Positions 41,277 through 49,636 of a DNA stretch of 64,000 bases are shown here, piece by piece. The DNA is from Amycolatopsis japonica (lineage in GTDB: Bacteria > Actinomycetota > Actinomycetes > Mycobacteriales > Pseudonocardiaceae): positions 186,001 through 250,000 of the forward strand of contig NZ_CP008953.1 of NCBI RefSeq assembly GCF_000732925.1, given 5' to 3'. The first letter of the stretch is position 1. The number at the start of each line of letters is the position of its first letter. The position numbers were made by a program, and so were the translations under genes. The notes under the pieces were generated by a model that did no database searches, was not told the origin of the DNA, and was given only the letters and a program-made list of their open reading frames with translations.

Positions 41277-42514
41277 GTCTCAACCAGCGTTTTCCGCTCG
41301 GCGACGCGATCGAGGTCGACAAGCTGGTCGAGGAGCTGCGGGCCGAACCCGTCGGCGGACGGCTCCGCGTCGGCGACCCGCGTGTCGTCGAGTTCCTGAC
41401 GAAGTTCGCGCGCAAGCTGCTCGCACCCGCGACGGCCCGCCGCTTCCCGGAGCTGGCGTCTCTCGGTTTCTTCCTGCGCAAGGGAGAAATCGCCAAGGCA
41501 CTGTCCACTTTGGAGACTTCCGGCGACGCGCTGCGCTTCCCGCGCGGGCTGGTCTTCCACGTGCCGCCCGCCAACGTCGACACGATCTTCGTGTACTCGT
41601 GGGCGCTTTCGGCGCTGGCGGGCAACCACAACGTCGTCCGCGTCTCCTCGCGTTCGGCCGGTGCCGCCGAGACCGTGTTGGAGGCGCTGAACGCCGCACT
41701 GTCCGAAGTGGACGCCGACACTGCCGCCGCGATCACCGCGACGCAGCGCATGGTCACCTACGACCGCAGCGACGCGATCAGCGGCGCACTGTCGGTCGCC
41801 GCGGATCTGCGGGTGATCTGGGGCGGCGACGCCTCGGTCGCCGCGCTGCGCAAGTACCCGCTCGCGCCGCACGCCCGCGACCTGACCTTTCCGGACCGGT
41901 CGTCGTTCGCGGTCGCGTCGGTCCGCGGCTGGCAGAACGCCTCCGAGGCCGAGCGCCGCGGTGCCGCCGAGGGCTTCTACAACGACTCGTACTGGTTCGA
42001 CCAGGCCGCCTGCTCGTCACCGCGCGCGGTGTTCTGGGTCGGTGAGGAAGACGGCGCCCGCGAAGCCGGGCAGGAGTTCCGGAAGCTGCTCGCCGAGGTG
42101 CTGGCGACGAAACAGCACGTCACCGAGCCCGCCATGGCCGTGCAGAAGCGGGTTTCGGCGTACGGCGCGGCCGTCGACGGGCTCGTCAGCGGCATCGAGT
42201 TCCAGGGCAACGGCATCGCGACACTGGAGCTGGCCGACCCCGCCGTCCTGCCGCGCGAATGGCTCGGCGCGGGCACTTTCGCCAACGCGCGGGTCGACAC
42301 GCTTTCCGACCTCGTCCCGATCGTGCTCCGCAAAGATCAAACCGTCGGTCAATTCGGCTTCACCAAAGAAGAATTGACGGAATTCGTGACGGAATTGGCG
42401 GGCCGCGGCGTGGACCGGGTCGTTCCCTTCGGTTCGGCCCTGACGTTCTCCGCGATTTGGGACGGCTACGATCTGCTGACCGAGTTCAGCCGCTTGGTGA
42501 CCGTACAGGCCTGA
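41273..42514 (+). CDS. LuxC-like acyl-CoA/acyl-protein reductase
   Basis: A 413-aa LuxC-family reductase, making an aldehyde from an activated acyl group with NADPH. The hallmark FPRGLVFHVPPANVDTIFVYSWALSALAGN is at about 89-118. The acyl-accepting Cys is C247 in WFDQAACSSPRAVFW. The IWGGDASVAALRKYPL and DLTFPDRSSFAVASV segments match the nucleotide-binding fold. The overlap with the LuxE-like gene implies a complex. The product aldehyde may be used for a modified acyl group, a fatty alcohol, or an imine with an amino sugar; sequence alone does not decide. A 34-bp gap separates it from the flippase-like gene. Confidence 0.9.
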   Translation: MSLNQRFPLGDAIEVDKLVEELRAEPVGGRLRVGDPRVVEFLTKFARKLLAPATARRFPELASLGFFLRKGEIAKALSTLETSGDALRFPRGLVFHVPPANVDTIFVYSWALSALAGNHNVVRVSSRSAGAAETVLEALNAALSEVDADTAAAITATQRMVTYDRSDAISGALSVAADLRVIWGGDASVAALRKYPLAPHARDLTFPDRSSFAVASVRGWQNASEAERRGAAEGFYNDSYWFDQAACSSPRAVFWVGEEDGAREAGQEFRKLLAEVLATKQHVTEPAMAVQKRVSAYGAAVDGLVSGIEFQGNGIATLELADPAVLPREWLGAGTFANARVDTLSDLVPIVLRKDQTVGQFGFTKEELTEFVTELAGRGVDRVVPFGSALTFSAIWDGYDLLTEFSRLVTVQA

Positions 42515-42548
42515 CCTGCGGTGACGAGGTAGCAGCAGAGGAGGTTCA

Positions 42549-43523
42549 GTGACGACGGTCGAAACGCCCGAAGAGGACACTTCGGTTGCGGTAAAACAAC
42601 CGAAATCCACGAAGGCGAAGATCCTCGACGTCGTCCGCTGGGTCGCCATCCTGCTGGTCGTCGGTTTCGCGGCGAAGACACTTGTCACCAATTGGGGTGA
42701 ATTCTGGCGGACCTTGTCCGAGGTCGCGTGGGAATCCTCCACGTTGAGCCTGCTCGCGCTCATCGCCGCGATCATGGTGTCGACCTACGGCTGGCAGGTC
42801 ATGGTCGACGACCTCGGCAAGCCGATCGGCTACGCCCGCGGCGCGCAGATCTGCCTCGTCGGCTCGCTCGGCAAGTACGTGCCGGGTTCGGTGTGGGCGT
42901 ACCTGCTGCAGATGGAGCTGGGCCGCAAGGCCGGGCTCGCCAGGGCCCGGATCTTCACCGGCTCGCTGATCCAGCTCGGCGTCGGCGTGGTGTCCGCGCT
43001 GGTCGTCTCGCTGCTCGCGGCCCCCGCGGTGTTCAGCAACAGCCCGCGGGCGATGTGGCTGTTCGTGCTCATCCCCGTCGGGCTCGCGATGCTGCACCCG
43101 CGCGTGCTCACCTGGGGCACCTCGCTGGTGCTGCGGATCCTGCGCCGCCCGCCGCTGGACCACCGGCTGAGCTGGTCGGTCGTCGGGAAGGTCTTCGGCT
43201 CGTCGACGGCCGCCTGGGCGCTGCAGGGTGTGCACCTGTGGCTGCTGGCGAACTCCGTCGGCACGCCGGGCTTCAGCGGTTTCGTGCTGTGCGTCGGCGC
43301 GATGGCGGTCGCGATGACCGTCGGGACGTTCGCGTTCATCCTGCCCAGCGGGGTCGGTGTCCGCGAGGTCGCGCAGGTCGCCGTGCTGACCGCCTCGGGT
43401 CTCACCGTCGTCCAGGCGACGGCCTTCGCCATCGCGTCGCGGGTGATGTTCACCGTCGCCGACCTGATCACCGCCGGCGGCGCCGCCCTCTCGGCCCGCC
43501 TCGTCACCCGCCCCCGCAATTAG
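42549..43523 (+). CDS. Flippase-like integral membrane protein (UPF0104 / LPG-synthase TM family)
   Basis: A 324-aa polytopic protein with about eight hydrophobic helices after a 25-residue polar N-terminus. The family pattern is visible in RGAQICLVGSLGKYVPGSVWAYLLQMELGRKAG and FILPSGVGVREVAQVAVLTASG, matching the lysylphosphatidylglycerol-synthetase membrane region / AglD-like group. MprF-type members flip lipids, so it could move the acyl-sugar lipid of this operon across the membrane. GTG 42549 has GAGGAGG 5-6 nt upstream. It ends ..PRN within a 30-bp palindrome shared with the convergent DUF6541-type gene. Confidence 0.82.
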   Translation: MTTVETPEEDTSVAVKQPKSTKAKILDVVRWVAILLVVGFAAKTLVTNWGEFWRTLSEVAWESSTLSLLALIAAIMVSTYGWQVMVDDLGKPIGYARGAQICLVGSLGKYVPGSVWAYLLQMELGRKAGLARARIFTGSLIQLGVGVVSALVVSLLAAPAVFSNSPRAMWLFVLIPVGLAMLHPRVLTWGTSLVLRILRRPPLDHRLSWSVVGKVFGSSTAAWALQGVHLWLLANSVGTPGFSGFVLCVGAMAVAMTVGTFAFILPSGVGVREVAQVAVLTASGLTVVQATAFAIASRVMFTVADLITAGGAALSARLVTRPRN

Positions 43524-43540
43524 TCGACTAATTGCGGGGG
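43511..43540. terminator. 30-bp perfect palindrome holding both convergent stop codons
   Basis: CCCCCGCAATTAGTC followed by its exact complement. It contains TAG (43521-43523) for the plus gene and, in mirror position, the TAG of the minus gene (43528-43530). Both proteins therefore end Pro-Arg-Asn. It is probably a bidirectional terminator. Confidence 0.75.
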
Positions 43541-45471
43541 TTCAGGCGGTAGATCACCGCGTCGGGGTTCCGGTACACCTCGGTCACGAAGTTCAGCCCG
43601 TCCAGATCGCGCAGGCCCGCCTGGCGCGGCGCGCCAGGCGGGTAGCCGTACTGCCCGAGGATCACCCACCGCACGTTCAGCCGCGCCACCGCCGCCCGCA
43701 CCTGGGCGTTGGACGGGTACTCGCGGAAGTGCCACTCCAGCAGCCGCGCGTCCGACGGCGACAGCGTCTCGTCGAAATGCCCGGAAGTCGTGCGGACGCC
43801 GGAGAGCGCGTAGGTCCACACCGTCCCGTCCAGCCGGTCGTTCAGCGCGCGCTCGCCGGGCTTCGCGAACTCGGCGAGCTTCTCCATCGCGACGACCTCG
43901 TCCGGGCTCACTGGCAGTTTGTGCTGGTCGATGCCAGGGGTGTTCGCGTAACCGGGCGCGACCTTCGCCGCGTTGGACGGCGCGTAGAAACCGTTGCTGA
44001 GAAAGGCGAACGCGCCGAACACCACCACCGCGACGGCGAACGCGGGCACCTTTCGGTGCGCGACGTTGTCCCGCAGCCACGCCTGCGTCTCGGCGAGGCC
44101 GTGCGCCGCGATGATCGACAGCGGGATCGCCGCCATCGACATGAACCGGTACGGGTCGTTCCACCACGGCCGGGACAGCGCCAGCACGAGCGGCTGCTCG
44201 GACGACGTCACCGCGATGTAGGCGAGCCCGGTGATCAGCGCCGTGACCCCGATCCAGCGCAGCGCGCCCGCGCGCGAGAAGAAGATGAAGCCCAGCAACA
44301 ACGCCACGGAAAGCCAGATCTGCGGATACGGCTCGTGGTGCTGGAAGCCGAGCAGCGCGCCGAGCGCGGTCGTCGCCCGCCATTCGACCGGCCAGCTGCG
44401 GTAGGGCACCTCGCCGCTCGCGAGCCCGATCGCGCCGAACAGCTGCAGCCACGCCACGAGGATCGCGACGACCCCGACGATCGCCAGCGCGCGCAGATCC
44501 CGCCCGATCCGCCGCCACCGTTCCCCGGGCGCGAGCCAGCGCTGCAGCAGGAGCGGACCGGCGAACAGGATCGCACCGAACAACGCCGACGAGTGCACGC
44601 ACAGCAGTCCGACGGCGCCCGCCAGCAGCACGAATCCGGTGTCGGGTGCGGGACGGTCGAGGTACCGCTTCACCGCGACGGCGGCCAGCGGCGTCAGCGC
44701 GAGGCCGAGCAGGAACGGGAGCAAAGGTCCCCTGCTCATCGATTCGTACAGGCCCATCACCGGCGCGATCGAGACGAGGGCGACGGCGCCCGCGAACACC
44801 GCGCGTCCCCGGAACACGCGCACCATCGTGACCAGCGACAACGCCAGCAACGCGGGCAGCAGTGCGGTGTTCACGTCCAGGGCCAGCGGGATGGTCGCCG
44901 GGCTCAGCAGATACACCACGGACGCGAGCAGGTGGTACGCGTTGGGGTAGAACACCGGCGCCGCGTCGCCGTACCAGTTCACCTCGCCGGTGCCGAACAG
45001 GCTGCCGTCCCCGGTTTCGGCGATCTGCCGGACGCCGTTCGCGTGATACACCGCGTCGAACCCCTGCGGGATGGCGTCCAGCCTGCCCATCCCGCGTACC
45101 ACCGCGTACATCCCGACGGCGGCCGCGAGCAGCAGGCACGCCCCGACGGCGAGGTGCCCGGAGCGTCCCCACAGTGGTTCTTCCGGCGCGGGCGGCCACC
45201 GGCGCAGCGTGAGCCGCCGCAGTCCGAACGCGACACCGGCGAACAACGCCGTCGCGACCGCGTACGTCACGGGGTTGAACGGCAGCCCGAGCGCGGCTGC
45301 CCACGGTCCCGCGAGCCCGCCGATGGCGTAACTCAGCAACGGCGTCATCCCCGCGAGCACCCAGCCGCGCAGGCCGGCGGCGAGACCGGTGAGCAGACCC
45401 GGAAGGCCGATGACGAGCAGCGCGACGACCACCGTGAGGACGTCGGCCGACAGGGAGGTGTGGGTGGGCAC
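43528..45471 (-). CDS. DUF6541-type polytopic membrane protein (GT-C-like), copy 1
   Basis: A 647-aa protein with about 13-15 hydrophobic helices in the first ~490 residues and a soluble C-terminal domain (about 500-647). The first extracytoplasmic loop contains DAIPQGFDAVYHANGVRQIAETGDGS and NWYGDAAPVFYPNAYHLL, the acidic loop typical of GT-C-like DUF6541 proteins. The end is AGLRDLDGLNFVTEVYRNPDAVIYRLNPRN. A close paralogue lies at 51693-53702. GTG 45471 has AGGTAGCCC upstream. Lipid-linked sugar transfer in envelope polysaccharide synthesis is likely but unproven. Confidence 0.75.
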   Translation of the reverse strand: MPTHTSLSADVLTVVVALLVIGLPGLLTGLAAGLRGWVLAGMTPLLSYAIGGLAGPWAAALGLPFNPVTYAVATALFAGVAFGLRRLTLRRWPPAPEEPLWGRSGHLAVGACLLLAAAVGMYAVVRGMGRLDAIPQGFDAVYHANGVRQIAETGDGSLFGTGEVNWYGDAAPVFYPNAYHLLASVVYLLSPATIPLALDVNTALLPALLALSLVTMVRVFRGRAVFAGAVALVSIAPVMGLYESMSRGPLLPFLLGLALTPLAAVAVKRYLDRPAPDTGFVLLAGAVGLLCVHSSALFGAILFAGPLLLQRWLAPGERWRRIGRDLRALAIVGVVAILVAWLQLFGAIGLASGEVPYRSWPVEWRATTALGALLGFQHHEPYPQIWLSVALLLGFIFFSRAGALRWIGVTALITGLAYIAVTSSEQPLVLALSRPWWNDPYRFMSMAAIPLSIIAAHGLAETQAWLRDNVAHRKVPAFAVAVVVFGAFAFLSNGFYAPSNAAKVAPGYANTPGIDQHKLPVSPDEVVAMEKLAEFAKPGERALNDRLDGTVWTYALSGVRTTSGHFDETLSPSDARLLEWHFREYPSNAQVRAAVARLNVRWVILGQYGYPPGAPRQAGLRDLDGLNFVTEVYRNPDAVIYRLNPRN

Positions 45472-45731
45472 GGGCTACCTCGGATGGGGAATCCGCACAG
45501 AACCCCCGAGGTGCGGAACGGAATGGGAAGCCAGATTAACCACCGGGGACCGATACCCGAAGGAGTCACATCCCGACGGGGAAAACCTCGCGACTCCGTT
45601 TACTCGGTGCACACGTCGCTCGCCCATTCGTGTCAATTGACTGCGCCGAAAGAAACACCTTGGCGCGGTGATCGATACTTGACCGTAGTCTTTCGTCAGG
45701 GGAGTGGCACGGCCCGGGAGGGTGGGATCAG

Positions 45732-47342
45732 GTGGTGGTCGCGCTTGTCGTCGCCTGGTCCGCGGTCGCGATCTTCGTGCTGGTGGCCTGGCCCAAGATC
45801 GGCGCGGACAAGGGCTGGCGCGCCGCCGCGCTGATGCTGACCCTCGGTTTCTCGCTGGTGCACCAGCTGGTGTTTTCGACCATCGCGGAAGACGCCTACA
45901 TCACCTTCCGATACGCCCAGAACATCGCCGACGGCAATGGGCCGGTGTTCAACACCGGTGAGCGGATCGAGGGGTACACGAATTTCCTCTGGATGATCGT
46001 GATCGCGTTGCCGAAAGCCGCTTTCGGGGCCGATATCGAGACCTCCGCGGTCGTACTCGGCATTCTCGCCACGCTCGGCGCCGTCCTGCTCGCGTACGTG
46101 ACCGTGAACCGGGTGGTCGCGCGGGCCGCGGGTGAGCCGCGGCCCGCCTACGGGGTGGCCGCCGCGGTGCTCGTCGCCGGAGCCGGGGGCCTCGCCGCAT
46201 ACGGCGGCTCCGGTACCGAGACGCCCTTGTTCGTGCTGCTCCTGTTCGGCGTCTTCGCCGCGCTCGCGGCCCGGCGGCCGGTGGTCGCGGGGGTGCTCGT
46301 GGCCTTCGCGATGATGACGCGTCCGGCGGGGATCCTGCTCGCGGTGCTGGTGGGCTGCTGGCTCGTCGTCGCCGCCCTGCGCCGCCGGTACACCTGGTGG
46401 TCGCCGGTGGGCTGGCTGCTCGGCGGGCTCGTGTTCGCCGCGCCCTGGACGGCCTGGCGGGTGACCTACTACGACCATGTCCTGCCGACCTCGGTCGTGA
46501 TCCCCTTCGACCTTGGCATCCAGTCCCGGATCGACCGCGGTTGGCAGTACCTGTCGGGGTTCTCCGTGGTCCACCAAGGATTTCTGCTGCTCGGCCTGAT
46601 CTCGGTGGTGGCGCTGTCGCTGCGCCGCACCGGCCGGACCCCGCACGAGGCCGAAGCCCGGTCGCTGACCTGGCTGATGCTCGGCACCGCCGTCGCACTC
46701 ACCGGGTTCGTGGTCTTCTTCGGCGGCGACGCCGCGCCGGCCTGGCGTTTGCTGGCGCCGATCCCGCCGCTGCTGTCGGTGGCGGCGGTGTCGGTCTACG
46801 GCGTGCTGATGGTGGCCGCGAAGCCGAGCCCGCGGCCTCGGCCGCCGATCCGACTGCTGATGCCCGCCGCCGCGGTGACGTTGTCCGGGCTCGCGGTGCT
46901 GGTGTCGGTGTTCAGTCCGGAGATGCTGGGCCGGGTGCGTGCCTGGCACGACCACGGCGCGCAGATGGAGGAGATCGGCCGCTGGCTCGACGCCTACCTG
47001 CCGCCCGGTTCGGTCGTGAGCACGTCGGCGCCCGGCGTGCTGTCGTATCACGCCGGGACGCAGCTGCAGATCGTCGGCGTCCGCGGTCAGACGGAGGAGG
47101 TGGGTGAGGCCGTCGTCTCCCGGCGCCATCCGACGATCGCCGTCATCACCGACAGCGGCTATGCGGCGAAGCAGTCCTGCGTGATCGACCCGGCGTACGC
47201 GGCGAGGTACCGCGTCGCGACCTTCGCGCGTGAAGGAAGCTCGTCGTGGATCACCGTGTTCCTGCGGGCGGACGTCGAGCGGGTGGTCAGGGCGGCCCTC
47301 GACCGCTCACCCGATTTCCGCCACGTACCGTGCCCTGCGTGA
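45732..47342 (+). CDS. GT-C glycosyltransferase, AftB-like
   Basis: A 536-aa membrane protein with about 10-11 helices. The first outer loop carries the catalytic-type acidic motif TIAEDAYITFRYAQNIADGNGPVFN (E53, D54). It continues TGERIEGYTNFLWM, closely resembling the mycobacterial AftB arabinofuranosyltransferase family. The C-terminal domain (about 400-536) is extracytoplasmic. GTG 45732 lies about 260 bp from the divergent DUF6541 gene. The substrate would be a polyprenyl-phosphate sugar such as decaprenyl-phosphoarabinose, made by DprE1/DprE2 and the UbiA protein in this window. The stop overlaps the next gene by GTGA. Confidence 0.75.
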   Translation: MVVALVVAWSAVAIFVLVAWPKIGADKGWRAAALMLTLGFSLVHQLVFSTIAEDAYITFRYAQNIADGNGPVFNTGERIEGYTNFLWMIVIALPKAAFGADIETSAVVLGILATLGAVLLAYVTVNRVVARAAGEPRPAYGVAAAVLVAGAGGLAAYGGSGTETPLFVLLLFGVFAALAARRPVVAGVLVAFAMMTRPAGILLAVLVGCWLVVAALRRRYTWWSPVGWLLGGLVFAAPWTAWRVTYYDHVLPTSVVIPFDLGIQSRIDRGWQYLSGFSVVHQGFLLLGLISVVALSLRRTGRTPHEAEARSLTWLMLGTAVALTGFVVFFGGDAAPAWRLLAPIPPLLSVAAVSVYGVLMVAAKPSPRPRPPIRLLMPAAAVTLSGLAVLVSVFSPEMLGRVRAWHDHGAQMEEIGRWLDAYLPPGSVVSTSAPGVLSYHAGTQLQIVGVRGQTEEVGEAVVSRRHPTIAVITDSGYAAKQSCVIDPAYAARYRVATFAREGSSSWITVFLRADVERVVRAALDRSPDFRHVPCPA

Positions 47343-48775
47343 GTGTCGTTTCCCCCAGCAGACCGGCAGCGCTCGAAGCATCGTCGCGCCTGTTCGGCGT
47401 CGGCGTGTTCGCCGCCGCGCTCACCGTGCTGCTGGTGCGTTTCCTCGTGCCGAGGCCGGTCGCGATGGCCGACAACGGCGACGGTTTCCGTGTGCTGTGC
47501 GGCGCGGGCATCCCGTGGAAGGGCAAGCCGGAGGGCTTCGTCCACCTCGCCTACACCGTTCCGGCAGGCGAATGCGACGCCACCTATCTCCTGACCCAGA
47601 GCTGGTTCGCGCGGATCGCGCGGTCGATCGGCGGAGTGCTCGGCCTCGAATCGACGCTCAGCCTGGTGGTTCTCGGCGTGCTCACCAGCGTCCTCGCCGC
47701 CGCGGCGGTAGCGCTGATCGTCGTCGGGCTGCCGTACTCGCGCCGCGTCCGCGGCTTCGCGGCCGTCGGGCTGCTGCTCGTCGTCGCGGACTCCGCGTTC
47801 TTCGGCTACTTCGCGTCCGTGCTCGGCGAAGGCGCCGCGTTCCTCGGTCTCCTGCTCGCCGTCGGCGGTCTCCTGGTGTCCGCGAGGCCGGGCTGGTGGC
47901 GCTACGCGGGCTTGGCCGTGCTGCTCTTCGGTGGCGTGATCGCGGTCAACGCCAAGGTCCAGACGCTGATGATCCTGCCGTTGCTCGCGCTCGCCGCGCT
48001 GCTCGTCCGCCCGGCGGGCGTCCACGGCCTGAAGCGCTGGCTCCCCGTGGTGTTCGTCATCGGCGCGCTCGCCGGGGGAACGGCCTACGCGCAGCAAACC
48101 GTCGAGCCCGCGAAACTGCCCGACGGCTCGCTCGCCGCGCGGCCGGGCGACGATTCGCGGGAGATCAACATGTTCAACACGATCTTCTTGACCATTGTGG
48201 ACGGTCGGCACGACACCGAAGCCGACCTCGCCGCCTTGGGACTGCCCGCCTCGTTCGGCCAGTACGCGGGCAACGGCTGGTGGCATCCGAAGCCCGCGAC
48301 ACTGGATCCCGAGTACCCGAAGTACCGCGAGCAGATCAGCAGGCGCAACGTCGTCGAGTACTTCGCGACGCATCCCTTCCGCACGGTCGAGATCCTGGAT
48401 CGCGCGGCGGGCGATCTGCTCACCGCGCGGCCGCCCTACCTCGGCAGCTTCGACCAGTCGGCCGGCTTCGCCCCCGAAGCGCAGGAATATCGCTTCCCCA
48501 TCGTCTCGACCGCGACGAAACTGCTGGCGCCACTGGGTTTCTTCGCCCTGCTGCCGATATGGGCCCTGATCGCGTGGCGTGGCTGGAAGACCCGGCGCAC
48601 CGCGCTGGGTGTCGTGCTGGGCTTCCTGCTCGCCGTGGCCGCCGGGCAGTTCGTGCTGGCGGCGCTGGGCGACGGGCTGGAGAACGTCAAACACCAGGTG
48701 ATCGCGCTGTACTGCACGCTGCTCGGCGTCGTCCTGGCGGTGGTGACCTTCGCGCGTCAGGAGCGCTCGGAGTGA
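47339..48775 (+). CDS. WsfD-like GT-C membrane protein
   Basis: A 478-aa polytopic protein (about 9-10 helices). The first loop has VAMADNGDGFRVLCGAGIPW, the ADNGD(G/F) motif of WsfD-type glycan hexosyltransferases. Later polar loops include NMFNTIFLTIVDGRHDTEADLAALGLPASFGQYAG and YPKYREQISRRNVVEYFATHPFRTVEI. GTG 47339 overlaps the upstream stop by four bases; the longer frame is unconserved. It is translationally coupled to the AftB-like gene, so both probably act on one polymer. The exact sugar is unknown. Confidence 0.7.
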   Translation: MSVVSPSRPAALEASSRLFGVGVFAAALTVLLVRFLVPRPVAMADNGDGFRVLCGAGIPWKGKPEGFVHLAYTVPAGECDATYLLTQSWFARIARSIGGVLGLESTLSLVVLGVLTSVLAAAAVALIVVGLPYSRRVRGFAAVGLLLVVADSAFFGYFASVLGEGAAFLGLLLAVGGLLVSARPGWWRYAGLAVLLFGGVIAVNAKVQTLMILPLLALAALLVRPAGVHGLKRWLPVVFVIGALAGGTAYAQQTVEPAKLPDGSLAARPGDDSREINMFNTIFLTIVDGRHDTEADLAALGLPASFGQYAGNGWWHPKPATLDPEYPKYREQISRRNVVEYFATHPFRTVEILDRAAGDLLTARPPYLGSFDQSAGFAPEAQEYRFPIVSTATKLLAPLGFFALLPIWALIAWRGWKTRRTALGVVLGFLLAVAAGQFVLAALGDGLENVKHQVIALYCTLLGVVLAVVTFARQERSE

Positions 48776-48779
48776 TGTG

Positions 48780-48819
48780 ACCTACGCGACCGTAGGTTGG
48801 TTACCCTACGGTAGCGTAA
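48780..48819. promoter_or_regulatory. Two operator-like inverted repeats upstream of plsC
   Basis: ACCTACG-CGAC-CGTAGGT (48780-48797) is a perfect inverted repeat. TTACCCTAC-G-GTAGCGTAA (48801-48819) is a second palindrome with one mismatch. Both contain the half-site CTACG. The second overlaps a TAACCT -10 (48817-48822), 6 nt before ATG 48829. A lipid-responsive TetR-type regulator is a reasonable guess. Confidence 0.55.
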
Positions 48820-48828
48820 CCTGAACGA

Positions 48829-49563
48829 ATGGCTGAGCTCGTTTACCCGCCCGTCATCATGGCGGCGAAGTTGATGTTCCGGGTGCTGGACAACCGCATC
48901 CGGGTGGAGGGGACCGAGCACATCCCGTCGACGGGCGGGGCGGTCATCGCCTGCAACCACGTGAGCTATCTCGACTTCATCTTCTGCGGGCTCGGCGCGC
49001 AGCCGGCGAAACGCCTGGTCCGGTTCATGGCGAAGAAGGAGATCTTCGGCAACCGCGTCGCCGGACCGCTCATGCGCGGCATGCACCACATCTCCGTCGA
49101 CCGCGGCGCCGGTCTCGCCTCGTACCGGGAAGCCGTCGAGCGCCTGAAGGCCGGGGAGGTCGTCGGCGTGTTCCCCGAAGCCACGATCAGCCGGTCGTTC
49201 ACCGTGAAGGACATCAAATCCGGCGCCGTCCGGATGGCCGCCGAGGCGGGCGTCCCGGTCGTGCCGATGGCGCTGTGGGGCACGCAGCGGTTGTGGACCA
49301 AGGGCCGCCCGAAGGACCTCACCAAACGCCACGTCCCGATCTCGATCCTCGTCGGCGAGCCGATGCACCCGAAGGCCGACGAAGACGCCGAAGTCCTTTC
49401 GAAGGACCTTCGCGTGCGGATGTCGGCGCTCGTGGACCGCGTCCAGGCCGGCTACCCGGAGAAGCCCGCCTCCGACGACGAGCGCTGGTGGCTGCCCGCG
49501 CACCTCGGCGGCACCGCGCCGACGCCGGAAGAGGCCGCGAAACTCGACCGCGAAGGCCGCTAG
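48829..49563 (+). CDS. 1-acylglycerol-3-phosphate acyltransferase family (PlsC-like)
   Basis: A 244-aa acyltransferase. Motif I is NHVSYLDF with catalytic H44 and D49. Motif III is the variant VGVFPEATISRSF, with FPEA in place of FPEG. A membrane-associated N-terminal helix precedes. VPVVPMALWGTQRLW is motif IV. It makes phosphatidic acid or acylates another glycerol- or sugar-lipid acceptor. It is probably leaderless (TAACCT 6 nt before the ATG). A perfect hairpin terminator follows within 10 bp. Confidence 0.88.
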   Translation: MAELVYPPVIMAAKLMFRVLDNRIRVEGTEHIPSTGGAVIACNHVSYLDFIFCGLGAQPAKRLVRFMAKKEIFGNRVAGPLMRGMHHISVDRGAGLASYREAVERLKAGEVVGVFPEATISRSFTVKDIKSGAVRMAAEAGVPVVPMALWGTQRLWTKGRPKDLTKRHVPISILVGEPMHPKADEDAEVLSKDLRVRMSALVDRVQAGYPEKPASDDERWWLPAHLGGTAPTPEEAAKLDREGR

Positions 49564-49569
49564 CCCCCG

Positions 49570-49624
49570 GTCCGTGAAGGCCTCCTTGAGGGACCCAGAG
49601 TCCCTCAAGGAGGCCTTCACGGAC
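49570..49624. terminator. Perfect 25-bp-arm hairpin between convergent genes
   Basis: Arms 49570-49594 and 49600-49624 (GTCCGTGAAGGCCTCCTTGA... and its complement) pair perfectly around CCAGA. It lies between the plsC-like stop and the convergent HAD gene. Confidence 0.75.
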
Positions 49625-49636
49625 TTGCCGGTCGCC

